Source: a virus. From it: 64,000 nt of DNA. Below, one piece after another: positions 28,093 through 37,033 of this stretch (its first letter is position 1; each line of letters opens with the position of its first letter). A program made the translations under genes and the position numbers. Under the pieces are notes generated by a model, which did no database searches, was not told where the DNA came from, and saw only the letters and a list, made by a program, of their open reading frames with translations. Where the stretch lies: the IMG/VR virus record IMGVR_UViG_3300034112_000721, positions 48,532-112,531 of that record. The stretch is one strand, 5' to 3'.

Positions 28093-30294
28093 TTATTTTA
28101 TATTTTTAAATGGTGATTTTTTAAATACCGAACCATTTGTTAATCTACCGTTATTACCCATGTGCCTAAATGGACTACTATTTAATTTAAACAAATTTTC
28201 TGACTTTTGCAAGTTTTTAGCGGCATCATCCATTATAGTTCTTCTTGCATATCCCCTATTAGATTGTTGCACTCTCATAAATGCAACTAATGCTGTAAAT
28301 GCTACAAGTCTATCCACGTTCAGACCATCTGTATATTCTTGCATCTCTTTGAGTAACATTGGATCTGGAATTCTTTCTATACCATATTTAGTCTTAACAA
28401 TTGTACCATCCGGTTTTGTAACTGTATCTAACTCCTCCTTACAATATTCAATAGCATAACTTAATAAGTGACCTTTAAATAAATTACCAGTATTTCTCCA
28501 ACCATACTCTTGGTATACGTTAGTATTAGCACCTAGATCCTTTAAAAACATGATCTGACTCTTTGGTACAAGATACCTTTGTTTTTTCTTAGATATCATG
28601 TATTGTATAAATAAAGAGATGTTACTTTCTATTAGTGCCCAGGCATTATACCATTCTATTATTAGCTCTAACTTCTGATGTGTTTTATTTATATCATCAT
28701 ATCTACCACACCATGATGCAACAATTTTATCTTGTTCTATATATGTTTCTGTTTCTACACCCGTATGTCTAGTTACTTGTATAGGGGCTTTCATTACAAA
28801 TATAGAACACAATGAATCTGATGTAGTTGTCTTACCTTCTGATACAGGGTCAATAGAAGCATAATACTGTCCGAACTCTGGATCCTTAACCGGTCTTTCC
28901 CATACAACAAGAGTACCTGTTTTATCTTCTAATTTTTTAGATACGGGAAACTGCATGATGGGCAGCTTATTAGTTTCCTTAACTTTTGGCTTTCCATTCT
29001 CATCATAGAATATATCTAAGAATTCATATGCATATTCTTTCTCATCTATTCTTCTCTGCTGTGCTGCTACCAGATGTGTTGGGAATACAGAGACTGATCT
29101 ATGTGCAAATGCTTCTTCAATATTTCTAGGGTGCTGAGATATTCTTAACTGGTAGTCTTCTGGAGATAAATCTTTCTTCCACTGTTCAAATTGATTCTCA
29201 AGTGCAACTAATGCTTCTTCTACAAGTGAATTACCATATTGATCTATATGTGGTGGCATAGACCATTGCTCAGGAATAAACAATCCTGAGAGACCTTCTG
29301 TTCCTTTGCTATCTATCAAGTTTGTTTCTACCGCATAGATATCTTTAGATGTAGGGTTTAGAATCATATCCTTAAGGGGATTACACTGAGATAAATCTCC
29401 TACTGATCCTGCAGCTATAAACATACCAGTAGTAATTAAACCAGATCTCATTGCTGGCCTCATATACTCATATGTTTGATCCATCTTTGGTGCAATACCA
29501 GCCTCCTCATGGAAGAAGAATTTTACTGGACCCCCTACACCATTTGTAGGATCTTTCTCAAATGACATGCCCTGCATTGTACCTTTGAGACCTACTTCAT
29601 TTTTTCTATCTCCCTTTCTTACTTCAATCTTTTGCTGCCACATCATTACCTTATGTGGTGTCATTGGTCTATACCATGCGGTATGCTCATTTAAGAAAGC
29701 AGCATATTCATCTAAGAACTTCCATGAACCTTTCTCATTTATATAGTCTTTAAGACTTGCTCCTATCTTTAAAGTAACCCCAGATTCAAACCAAATCTGA
29801 TTTAATAGTTTGGCCATGTGAAAATAAGAAGATGCTATCTGTCTTTTTTTTAGAATAGCTACATGCTTATAGTTGAGCTCTGCCAATAGTTCATAGAGGG
29901 CCATGTGATACTGGGCGTCACGTATTTTAGCAAAGTCAAAAATTTGTTGTTCTTTATCAAATATTGGTAAGAAGTTAAGCCACATGTAGTAATCTCTTGT
30001 AAGGTACCAGGTGTTTTCTCCTGACTTATAGATAACTCCTCTTCTACATCTAAGTTTTTGATCATCCCAGTAATTGATAAAATCTTTGGATTTAAAGGGT
30101 GCGTCACAATAGTATCCATTGTCTCTAAACTTTCTTGATTCTGTATTAAATAGTAAGCTAGTTTCATCAAATTTATATTTACCGGGTTCATCAAAAATAT
30201 CTCTTACAAACTTAGAAAATTCCTCTCTTGAGGAAAAGTCTGTAATAGTCCAATTTCCATTATCATAGGTTGGTATATTTTCAAATATTTCCAT
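28093..30294 (-). CDS. terL: Terminase large subunit (733 aa)
   Basis: ATPase and nuclease domains are both seen. Residues 258-264 (KFFFHEE) are Walker B with catalytic Glu, and MFIAAGSVGD (291-300) is the coupling motif. The nuclease has D482 (ASIDPVSEG), E556 (ALIESN) and D661 (LNVDRLVAF), the RNase H-like triad. The Walker A position reads LKKRQIASSY (148-157), which lacks the usual GK[ST]. The protein cuts and pumps DNA into the prohead at the portal. It overlaps the 171-residue gene by one base. Confidence 0.92.
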   Translation of the reverse strand: MEIFENIPTYDNGNWTITDFSSREEFSKFVRDIFDEPGKYKFDETSLLFNTESRKFRDNGYYCDAPFKSKDFINYWDDQKLRCRRGVIYKSGENTWYLTRDYYMWLNFLPIFDKEQQIFDFAKIRDAQYHMALYELLAELNYKHVAILKKRQIASSYFHMAKLLNQIWFESGVTLKIGASLKDYINEKGSWKFLDEYAAFLNEHTAWYRPMTPHKVMMWQQKIEVRKGDRKNEVGLKGTMQGMSFEKDPTNGVGGPVKFFFHEEAGIAPKMDQTYEYMRPAMRSGLITTGMFIAAGSVGDLSQCNPLKDMILNPTSKDIYAVETNLIDSKGTEGLSGLFIPEQWSMPPHIDQYGNSLVEEALVALENQFEQWKKDLSPEDYQLRISQHPRNIEEAFAHRSVSVFPTHLVAAQQRRIDEKEYAYEFLDIFYDENGKPKVKETNKLPIMQFPVSKKLEDKTGTLVVWERPVKDPEFGQYYASIDPVSEGKTTTSDSLCSIFVMKAPIQVTRHTGVETETYIEQDKIVASWCGRYDDINKTHQKLELIIEWYNAWALIESNISLFIQYMISKKKQRYLVPKSQIMFLKDLGANTNVYQEYGWRNTGNLFKGHLLSYAIEYCKEELDTVTKPDGTIVKTKYGIERIPDPMLLKEMQEYTDGLNVDRLVAFTALVAFMRVQQSNRGYARRTIMDDAAKNLQKSENLFKLNSSPFRHMGNNGRLTNGSVFKKSPFKNIK

Positions 30295-30809
30295 TACTGA
30301 TCATATGCCATTCCAATACCACCTCTTACTCTACTAGATTGTTCTTCCTGTAGATCTTTATATGCACCTTTAAATGATGCTCTAATCTGTTCAAAGTTTT
30401 TAGCTGCAGCTACCAGAGAGTTAATATTACCATCTCTACCATGTGAGATAGGTGTAGTCTCCATATACTTAGCTAATCTGTCTAACATGGATGCAATACC
30501 TTTATATGCTCTAGATGTAGGTGTTTCATACATTCTTTGGCAAAACTGTAAGGCTATAAATATATCCTGATCTTCTGTAGAGAACTCAGCATCTATCTGT
30601 TCAAGTATAAGTGACTCTTTATCTACTTCTGGTGTATAAAAGAATGGGTTCAAGTCTGGGTTAGGGCAAGTCATATAAAACAAGTATTGATATATCTTGA
30701 TATAATTATCAGGATAATTATCCATAACATCTTTTAATGCCTTTAATGTATAGCAATGTTCTGTTGGAATTACTTTACCATTCTGTATGTCAAATAGTTT
30801 TACAATCAT
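30294..30809 (-). CDS. Conserved packaging-region protein; small terminase candidate (171 aa)
   Basis: A helical, slightly acidic protein placed directly before the large terminase gene, where small terminases usually lie. The middle is all helix (QDIFIALQFCQRMYETPTSR, then a basic helix). No helix-turn-helix is certain. Its position gives the guess; without a structure search I cannot tell a small terminase from another packaging factor. Confidence 0.5.
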   Translation of the reverse strand: MIVKLFDIQNGKVIPTEHCYTLKALKDVMDNYPDNYIKIYQYLFYMTCPNPDLNPFFYTPEVDKESLILEQIDAEFSTEDQDIFIALQFCQRMYETPTSRAYKGIASMLDRLAKYMETTPISHGRDGNINSLVAAAKNFEQIRASFKGAYKDLQEEQSSRVRGGIGMAYDQ

Positions 30810-31639
30810 TTCTTTTTAATATTGTTTCTATTATCATGTAAATAATGCATAATAGCTGTTACTTCATCTTTTAAATATGGTATTTCCATTTGAACTACAT
30901 CTTTAACAATTGGATCACCATTATCATCATAGCTTGTTAAAGGATACCCATATCTATCTTCCCCCTCTGTTTCAAATAGTATATGATGAATAAACATTCT
31001 TCCGGGTTGCAATTTAGGATTATGTTTTAGTATCATATACATGTAGATACTTAACTGTAAGCTGTAGTGATTAAAATTACAATCATCTAAGTTAGATATA
31101 GGAGGGAGTAATTTTTCAGAAACTCCCTCCCAATCTTTGTAAGATTCAGTCTTAATCTCTTTATTAGTTTTGTAATCAATAATATTTACTCTACCATTAA
31201 CTACTTCTACGAGATCTGACTGACCACAGATGCCTGCTGATTTAAGATAAACCATATGCTCTGGATACACGCCTGGTTCTAATTTTTGTGAAGGTGCTGT
31301 CTTAATTCCATTTGCTAAATCATTAGGTTTAAACACTGGAACTGTAACACCTTCTCTTTCTATTGAAGCTAAAGAACATAAGTCAGCCTCTCTTTGATTA
31401 TGATAAAATGTACCAAGAGTAACTGCTCTTTCTGATTCTGCATTCCAAATAGATATAATATCTTTTGGTGAAAAACCAAACCACTTAGATCTCTTATTCT
31501 TACAAACCTTTTTTGCTACTTTTTCAGCATCAAAAGGTTTTTTAAAATGAGATACAAGTGTAGTAACACTTATCCAATTAATCTCTGAGCCGTCATTGCT
31601 TTTATAGCTATGATCCTTGGCATTAAATACTATACTCAT
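30806..31639 (-). CDS. PD-(D/E)XK nuclease, RecB/Cas4-like (277 aa)
   Basis: The catalytic core is GICGQSDLVEVV (D142) followed by VNIIDYKTNK (D155, K157), the D-(D/E)XK signature. H80 in LGTFYHN gives the RecB-type histidine. The fold is complete at about 280 residues. Crass-like phages often carry such a nuclease for recombination, replication or packaging-end processing. It overlaps the zinc-ribbon gene and the 171-residue gene by four bases each. Confidence 0.85.
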   Translation of the reverse strand: MSIVFNAKDHSYKSNDGSEINWISVTTLVSHFKKPFDAEKVAKKVCKNKRSKWFGFSPKDIISIWNAESERAVTLGTFYHNQREADLCSLASIEREGVTVPVFKPNDLANGIKTAPSQKLEPGVYPEHMVYLKSAGICGQSDLVEVVNGRVNIIDYKTNKEIKTESYKDWEGVSEKLLPPISNLDDCNFNHYSLQLSIYMYMILKHNPKLQPGRMFIHHILFETEGEDRYGYPLTSYDDNGDPIVKDVVQMEIPYLKDEVTAIMHYLHDNRNNIKKK

Positions 31640-31929
31640 AGTTTTTCTAATTCTTCTTCTTGTTCTTCAGTAATAATAGCTTGCCATTTACCTAATGGAC
31701 ATTCTGATGATAAAGATCTAGTTTTAAAGGCTAGTGAACATCCACACTCATTACAGCATGGAGCCGTTCCTTTTACAGCACACTTTTTACCTTTATGTTG
31801 ACATTCATCACAAATATCATATCTGAGTCTAGATATTTCTTCTACTGTCTCATCTCTAATAACAGAGTTTTTAATACCCTCAAATATTTGTGATCTATTT
31901 TGCCAGATTAGATTAAGTACATTTTTCAT
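31636..31929 (-). CDS. Zinc-ribbon protein (97 aa)
   Basis: Eight Cys appear in the middle (CDECQHKGKKC, CCNECGC, and a later C), arranged for two zinc sites, between an N-terminal helix and an acidic C-terminus. Similar small zinc proteins accompany the packaging genes of related phages. It may bind DNA or a partner nuclease; role unknown. Confidence 0.65.
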   Translation of the reverse strand: MKNVLNLIWQNRSQIFEGIKNSVIRDETVEEISRLRYDICDECQHKGKKCAVKGTAPCCNECGCSLAFKTRSLSSECPLGKWQAIITEEQEEELEKL

Positions 31930-32288
31930 TTATTCTTGTTTTTAAAAAAAGCTTCTCTTTTTTCTGTTTGATCTTGAATCTTAAGATTTAATTTCAATAG
32001 TAGTTCTAATTTATTTTCTAGTGCTTTCTTATTATGATAAGCTTTAAATGTAGATGTGTCATGTTCTTTTAATATTCTTGATATCTTTTCTATTGATCCA
32101 TATACCATCTTTGGTTTTGAAACAAAATGACCAAGACCCTCTATGTTTATTCTAGGATATTCTAAATTAGATAATAAACTTCTGACATCTTTGTAATAAA
32201 ACTCTACTAAGTCTTCTACTAAATCCTTATCAATATTTAATTCTTCTGCAACTTCTTGATATATTCTTTTAGGCTTTCTGGGATTCAT
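31926..32288 (-). CDS. IHF/HU-like DNA-bending protein (120 aa)
   Basis: The N-terminal helix pair (YQEVAEELNIDKDLVEDLVE) and the following beta part (RINIEGLGHFVSKPKMV) match the IHF/HU layout, with G-x-G-x-F in place. The C-terminal 50 residues form an added basic helix. Two IHF-like genes near the head block are typical of crAss-like phages. Likely role: bending of genome or packaging site. Confidence 0.75.
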   Translation of the reverse strand: MNPRKPKRIYQEVAEELNIDKDLVEDLVEFYYKDVRSLLSNLEYPRINIEGLGHFVSKPKMVYGSIEKISRILKEHDTSTFKAYHNKKALENKLELLLKLNLKIQDQTEKREAFFKNKNK

Positions 32289-32646
32289 CTCCTAAAAATT
32301 TATAGTCTAATAAAATAGTACCTGTTGTCTGAATTTTTAAACTTGGATTTATCCGAATTAATTTTTTGTTTTCCTCATCTTTAACAACTAAGTTTGTTTT
32401 CTCAGCTTTATTTATACAGTTTCTCACAGTTTGTGGAGACTTGAAAATAGGCTCTTCTTCTGAAGATGCATCATAACAAAAATGTGTTAATTCTATTGGC
32501 TCATTAAAACTTAGTAAGGTCAAGCAGTTAAGGTCAGAGTCACTTAAGTTGATTCTATTAATATAGCAGTGGGTAAGTATTTGAAACTTAACCACATCCC
32601 ACTTAGGCATTCTTACACGCTTCTGTACTTGATTTACTATAGCCAT
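32269..32646 (-). CDS. Winged-helix-like protein (125 aa)
   Basis: Residues 10-105 have a helix-helix-wing pattern: helices in VVKFQILTHCYINRINLSDS, a recognition-like helix in SPQTVRNCINKAEKTN, then a beta wing (LVVKDEENKKLIRINP). It overlaps the IHF-like gene by 20 bases. It could be the second IHF-type partner or a late regulator; I judge by pattern only. Confidence 0.55.
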   Translation of the reverse strand: MAIVNQVQKRVRMPKWDVVKFQILTHCYINRINLSDSDLNCLTLLSFNEPIELTHFCYDASSEEEPIFKSPQTVRNCINKAEKTNLVVKDEENKKLIRINPSLKIQTTGTILLDYKFLGDESQKA

Positions 32647-32648
32647 GA

Positions 32649-32948
32649 CTAGCCTCTTTTAAGCTTTCTCTTTCCTTGATCTGCTGTATTAGACTCTTTA
32701 TCAATATCAAAATCTGAACCTCTTTCTTCATCTGCTTCTTCTTGTTGAGGAGCCATCATCATAGCATACTGATATTGAATACTAGATCTTTTAAATCTTG
32801 CTTCATCAATTTTTAAAAGCATTTCTTCATAATCTAATTGTGCTCTTAAATAAGGCATAGAAGTTTGATAAAACTCTAGCATTTTTTCTTTTTGCTCTTC
32901 TAACTGTTCAGGAGTTAGTTGCATTTCTGGTTGTTGGTTTGTTTCCAT
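32649..32948 (-). CDS. Small coiled protein at head of the packaging operon (99 aa)
   Basis: A Gln/Glu-rich helix (LTPEQLEEQKEKMLEFYQTS) and a second helix, followed by an acidic stretch and a basic end (KRKLKRG). It is the first gene after a promoter-like site at 32975-33007. Unknown role; conserved genes of this type sit here in crAss-like phages. Confidence 0.6.
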   Translation of the reverse strand: METNQQPEMQLTPEQLEEQKEKMLEFYQTSMPYLRAQLDYEEMLLKIDEARFKRSSIQYQYAMMMAPQQEEADEERGSDFDIDKESNTADQGKRKLKRG

Positions 32949-32974
32949 AAGACTTTAATTTATATTAGTTTACA

Positions 32975-33007
32975 CAAATATATATATAAAAAGTTTAAAT
33001 AAAACAA
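32975..33007 (-). promoter_or_regulatory. Candidate host-type promoter of the packaging operon
   Basis: On the minus strand a TTG (33007-33005) lies 22 bases before TATATTTG (32982-32975), near the Bacteroidota consensus TTTG-N19-21-TAnnTTTG. It is after the lysis terminator and 27 bases before the 99-residue gene. Confidence 0.5.
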
Positions 33008-33021
33008 GTTTAAATAAAAAA

Positions 33022-33046
33022 ATCCAGGCATACTATATACCTGGAT
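33022..33046 (-). terminator. Terminator of the lysis cassette
   Basis: A 7-bp stem (ATCCAGG/CCTGGAT) is followed on the minus strand by TTTTTTTATTT. It ends the transcript that carries spanin, holin and endolysin. Confidence 0.88.
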
Positions 33047-33074
33047 CACCTTACTTAGAGAAGTTTAAGTAATA

Positions 33075-33233
33075 TTATCTATTCTTAATGGTAAGATTTA
33101 ATATAGTAAGTAAGTAAAAGTTTCTAGATATATCCATTTCAAAAGAAAAAATATCTAATGATGATAATCTTATTCTTATCATTATTTTATCCCACTGTTT
33201 TGTGGATGATTTCCAAGAGTTTCTAAATTTCAT
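33075..33233 (-). CDS. Small basic protein at end of lysis cassette (52 aa)
   Basis: The frame MKFRNSWKSSTKQWDKIMIR continues with a hydrophobic middle and ends at TAA. It begins one base after the endolysin stop and ends 29 bases before the terminator, so it is in the lysis transcript. No family is recognised. Real coding is probable from the tight junction only. Confidence 0.5.
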   Translation of the reverse strand: MKFRNSWKSSTKQWDKIMIRIRLSSLDIFSFEMDISRNFYLLTILNLTIKNR

Positions 33234-33234
33234 T

Positions 33235-33882
33235 TTATAGGTTTTTTAACATTTCTATTACTTTAGGATCTGGATACATATCACTCTTATCCTTTCTTAC
33301 TGAATTATGTGTATATATTCCAGGAACCCCCTTAAAGGCTTCTCTATCTATTGCCCAGATTTCTGATCTGTAAGTCTTAGGAATATCATATGTTTCACAT
33401 AAGTATTCTACTAATTGTCTTAAAGATTCAATCTGTGCATCTGAATATTTGTACCAATATTTGGTACCTTTAAATGGTGTCTCAAGAGTTGTTACATTCT
33501 CTGGTTTAACCACACCATTTACATAGTTATAGTATTTACCATTGCGGAATTTTAATGGTCCCCAATTACAAACTTCTATACCTACAGAAAGTTTATTTAA
33601 GTTTTGATATTTTGCACCGTTCTTAGTAAAGTCTTCTGAATCTATTCCTAAATGCCATGCCCAATGTTTAGATGAGAAGCATTGTACAATATCTCCATTT
33701 TCACCAATAACAAATGCAGTTGCTATTCTTGTATCATTACTATTCCAGTACCGTGATACAGCTACTGCATTGCCTCCACCCGCTGTATGATGCAGATAGA
33801 TTTGTGTCTTTTTAGACTCTTCAGCATAGAACTGATCTTTATCTAATCTTGCTTGAACAATTTTACTAATATCTAGTTTCAT
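33235..33882 (-). CDS. N-acetylmuramoyl-L-alanine amidase, endolysin (215 aa)
   Basis: An Amidase_2 (PGRP/T7 lysozyme-like) domain fills the protein. The zinc ligands are seen in IYLHHTAGGG (H31 or H32) and in YTHNSVRKDKSDMYPDP near residues 192-208, with VGIEVCNWG as the central strand. It cuts the bond between sugar and peptide in murein. There is no signal peptide, so a holin would be needed. It overlaps the holin candidate at its start. Confidence 0.9.
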   Translation of the reverse strand: MKLDISKIVQARLDKDQFYAEESKKTQIYLHHTAGGGNAVAVSRYWNSNDTRIATAFVIGENGDIVQCFSSKHWAWHLGIDSEDFTKNGAKYQNLNKLSVGIEVCNWGPLKFRNGKYYNYVNGVVKPENVTTLETPFKGTKYWYKYSDAQIESLRQLVEYLCETYDIPKTYRSEIWAIDREAFKGVPGIYTHNSVRKDKSDMYPDPKVIEMLKNL

Positions 33883-34379
33883 TAGTTCTTGATGTCTTTA
33901 TAAGTGTCTGATGCGTCTTTTAGACCTTTTCTTAATTTCTTTACAGTATCACATGTTTTTTTAAGAACATTGTTACCTGTAATATCAAACCAGTTTTCAT
34001 TAATAGATGCAAGTTCTATAATTGAGAATATACCAAGTAAAATATTAGTAAGAATAGCAGGCACTCCTATAACAAAATCAAAATTTAAAAACTTTAGCAG
34101 TCCATTGATAAATGGAGTTAATGCATAATAGTCCAAAGGAAAAACTACTCCTGCAGTAATATAATATCCTAAAGCTTTATATACATATCCTTGTCTAAGT
34201 ATTCTTGACTTAAATACCTCTCTATATTTTCTATTAGTTTCTTTAGCAATTTTCTTAAGAGAAATTAATTTAACTACAGTATCTACAAAGATAATTAGCA
34301 TTAGAACAAGAGCCATTAGCTCTATTGGTGCAAAGAATGATGTGATTGACAAGGTTACAAGAGTTAATTTTGTTTTCAT
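33882..34379 (-). CDS. Holin candidate, multi-membrane protein (165 aa)
   Basis: Hydrophobic segments at about residues 5-36 (FFAPIELMALVLMLIIF) and 75-125, with a positive C-terminal tail (TVKKLRKGLKDAS). It lies between the spanin-like gene and the endolysin gene, overlapping both, which is the usual holin place. Holin function is inferred from topology and order. Confidence 0.75.
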   Translation of the reverse strand: MKTKLTLVTLSITSFFAPIELMALVLMLIIFVDTVVKLISLKKIAKETNRKYREVFKSRILRQGYVYKALGYYITAGVVFPLDYYALTPFINGLLKFLNFDFVIGVPAILTNILLGIFSIIELASINENWFDITGNNVLKKTCDTVKKLRKGLKDASDTYKDIKN

Positions 34380-34864
34380 ATTGCAGGTATTTGAGCTTTA
34401 ATCAGACGATATATAATATATAATATAATAATTATTAACCATATACCGCCAATCCATGCCAGGAAGTTTACCCAACCCGGGATATATTTTATCTTTTCAG
34501 GCTTTAATGTTTTAGTTACTACTTGTGTTTTATAAACTGTATTACCAGGTACAAGTTTATAAATAGTATCTGTCTTAGCAATTACTTTGTATTTATTGTT
34601 CTTTATTCTAGCTTGGAGCTTAAGTATTGTTCCATCTTTTTCAGATAGTCTAGAAGCATAAACATTACCAAGAGAATCACAAAATAAAGTATCTTCTATA
34701 AATACAGTTTCTCCTGGGATTTCTATTGTGGTATCTTTATATTGTATTACTGTAACTGTACTATCTTTTTGAGTACATAGTGGACAGTATTTAGCTAGTC
34801 TTTTTTCTAATGAACAAGAAGTAATAAATACTAATAGTAAAGAAACTACAAATAAATTTTTCAT
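34376..34864 (-). CDS. Unimolecular-spanin-like lipoprotein (162 aa)
   Basis: An N-terminal lipoprotein signal ends in FITSC (lipobox Cys17), the middle is a beta/coil region of about 110 residues, and a C-terminal membrane helix (residues about 133-156, WIGGIWLIIIILYIIYRLI) follows. A protein with an outer-membrane lipid anchor at one end and an inner-membrane helix at the other is the form of a u-spanin, which fuses the two membranes in the last step of lysis. It is next to holin and endolysin. Confidence 0.75.
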   Translation of the reverse strand: MKNLFVVSLLLVFITSCSLEKRLAKYCPLCTQKDSTVTVIQYKDTTIEIPGETVFIEDTLFCDSLGNVYASRLSEKDGTILKLQARIKNNKYKVIAKTDTIYKLVPGNTVYKTQVVTKTLKPEKIKYIPGWVNFLAWIGGIWLIIIILYIIYRLIKAQIPAI

Positions 34865-35124
34865 TATAATGTTGCTACCGTTAAATGTGCCACATATGCT
34901 TGATCAACAGTGTTCCAAACCATTGTTTTAGATACAAGGTATTTATCAGGATTAGCAGTAAAATATGCATCAATTTGATCTTTCATATTTGTTGCATTTA
35001 AATCTGAAAATACAATCTCATCACAATTGCTTAATTGTGATAGTGCTAGTCCTTGTAAAACTTTTAGTTGATATGGAAAGTTATTTCCTTTATTTCCATA
35101 ATCTTTTAAATTTCCTACTGACAT
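34864..35124 (-). CDS. Short fibre-attachment-module protein (86 aa)
   Basis: Residues 1-25 (MSVGNLKDYGNKGNNFPYQL) are almost identical to the start of the 439-residue fibre just upstream; the rest (FSDLNATNMKDQIDAYF and on) differs. It is probably a copy of the virion-docking module that carries a different, short partner domain. Confidence 0.65.
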   Translation of the reverse strand: MSVGNLKDYGNKGNNFPYQLKVLQGLALSQLSNCDEIVFSDLNATNMKDQIDAYFTANPDKYLVSKTMVWNTVDQAYVAHLTVATL

Positions 35125-35142
35125 AATTTCTATTTATTTTAA

Positions 35143-36462
35143 TTATCTACTTACTTCTTCCCAGTCTATTGATGCAAACACACTTTCACCACCTGATGTA
35201 GTTCCTACAGCAACTTCAATTACTAATTCATAAGCAGTGCTTGTAAATGAGTTTCTTTCTAACTGCGTTGCAAAAAGAGCTTCTTTTAAAATGTTTATGG
35301 TTGGAGATCCTTGATTAGAAGAATTTAAATATCCTTGTGCTAATACTCTACCACCCGCAGTAGATGTTCCTGTAAGATTATACTCTACAGCTGAATCAGC
35401 ACCTGCAGAAACCCAAGCACCACCAGTTATAGTAGCTGATTGCACAATTCTCCATGCATAGTTTTTACCATTACCAGTACCAAGTATTGATATTGCTGTT
35501 GCAATTACAACAGCATCTAGTTTACTTGCTGTTAATTTAATTCCTACTATAGGATAAAATGTTCCTGCAACAGCAAATGTTCTAGGTGTTGTAATTGGTG
35601 TACCAACAGCTTGTTGTCCACCTCTAAGTTCATATCCCCCTTCTGAAATTGCTGTAGAGCAAACTTGTTTTAATGTGCTACTATTTGCTGTAACTCCAGT
35701 ATTTGTTATTTCATATCTAATTGGAAGAGATGCTGTAGTAATATAAGTTGATGTAACAAGATTGGCATGGTTAAACTTATGACATAATAAAAATACACCA
35801 TCTATAATAAACCCAACTCTTACTGTTCCTTCACCTAACCACTCAATATCCATAAATAATATTTGAGCTTTAGTAATATCTAGAACTACACCAGAGGGAC
35901 CATTACCATCTAAAGTATCTACATTCCATGCAGATTGATTTACTACAGTTTCAGTAACTACTCCAGTAACTAAACTTCTTTCTACAAAACTTAGTGTTTG
36001 GTTATTTAATTGAAGATATATTCCGTTACTAGTTCCAAAATAACCAACTCTTTGTCTTAAGTTAGTTTGAGCAGGAGCCATCACAAATGTATTAAAAACT
36101 AAAAGTGATTTTCCAGGTTGATAGGAAAATACTTTAAGGGTTTCTCTTAATACTTGTGAGCCACTTGTAGTATTTACATTTAAGTTTACTAGTCCTTCAT
36201 TTGCACTAAATACAGCAGCACCTCCACTAGCAGTAGATGTTGCCCATAAACCATTATCTTTATATCTATGAGATGAATCAAATAATGTCAAAGGACTAGA
36301 AACTCTTTGCCTTCCAAAGGCATCAATAGCCATTGAATTGGCATTTGTAATGTTACCGGTTACTATACTACTATTAATAGTATCTAACCCTTGCAACATT
36401 TTCAATTGCCAAGGAAAATTATTCCCTTTATTCCCGTAATCTTTTAGGTTGCCTACTGACAT
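35143..36462 (-). CDS. Tail fibre / receptor-binding protein candidate (439 aa)
   Basis: The N-terminal module (MSVGNLKDYGNKGNNFPWQL) is followed by a beta-rich body with AIDAFGRQRVSSPLTLFDSS, a common opening of phage fibre or baseplate-like beta domains. No enzymatic motif. Placed in the fibre block. A function in host recognition is inferred. Confidence 0.65.
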   Translation of the reverse strand: MSVGNLKDYGNKGNNFPWQLKMLQGLDTINSSIVTGNITNANSMAIDAFGRQRVSSPLTLFDSSHRYKDNGLWATSTASGGAAVFSANEGLVNLNVNTTSGSQVLRETLKVFSYQPGKSLLVFNTFVMAPAQTNLRQRVGYFGTSNGIYLQLNNQTLSFVERSLVTGVVTETVVNQSAWNVDTLDGNGPSGVVLDITKAQILFMDIEWLGEGTVRVGFIIDGVFLLCHKFNHANLVTSTYITTASLPIRYEITNTGVTANSSTLKQVCSTAISEGGYELRGGQQAVGTPITTPRTFAVAGTFYPIVGIKLTASKLDAVVIATAISILGTGNGKNYAWRIVQSATITGGAWVSAGADSAVEYNLTGTSTAGGRVLAQGYLNSSNQGSPTINILKEALFATQLERNSFTSTAYELVIEVAVGTTSGGESVFASIDWEEVSR

Positions 36463-36537
36463 GATTATGTGTTTTTATAGATTATTAAATATATTGCCGG
36501 GACAATAAATGCCCCGACAAAAGTATTTTAACATCTA

Positions 36538-37008
36538 TTAGTTAATAATCATAAAGTGTACTTTAACTATATTGTTTAATGCAGCATTTCCACCATTTGC
36601 TATAACAACCTTGAATGATCCAGCAGCAATATCAGATACACCAACTACAGGAATTCCTGTTGCAGCTTCATCATATTGCACACTTACTAAAATGCGTGAT
36701 GTAGCAGTTATGTTTGAGTTGTTTACTGTAAAAAATGTTTTAGCATTTGCAGCTAATGTAGAAGATACAGTAGTTATTACACCGTTTAATGTATCCAATG
36801 TTACAGCCGTTGTAATAGAAGTTAACTGAGTTACAGTACCTGTATTATACAAAGATTGTAAAGGTCCTGCATTTACTGCTAATGGTAACCAAGCATCATC
36901 TCTAGTTACATCTTTTGATCCAATTGCCAATAGATTAGGAACATCTGTTGGAAGAGTTTCTCTATAGTTTCCTGCTTTAATCCAGGAGATAAAATTTAAA
37001 ACATCCAT
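36538..37008 (-). CDS. Short fibre protein with shared attachment module (156 aa)
   Basis: It begins MDVLNFISWIKAGNYRETLP, close to the first residues of the 327-residue collagen-like fibre, and includes a similar RDDAWLPLAV phrase. The remaining 110 residues are a small beta domain. An imperfect hairpin lies after it (about 36498-36520). Confidence 0.65.
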   Translation of the reverse strand: MDVLNFISWIKAGNYRETLPTDVPNLLAIGSKDVTRDDAWLPLAVNAGPLQSLYNTGTVTQLTSITTAVTLDTLNGVITTVSSTLAANAKTFFTVNNSNITATSRILVSVQYDEAATGIPVVGVSDIAAGSFKVVIANGGNAALNNIVKVHFMIIN

Positions 37009-37033
37009 GACTTTTTGTTTTTATATATTATTA

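Noticed and set aside
36498-36520. Hairpin TTGcCGGG/CCCCGaCAA as a terminator after the 156-residue gene.
   Set aside because: The stem has a mismatch and no T-tract follows on the minus strand, so I did not list it as a feature.
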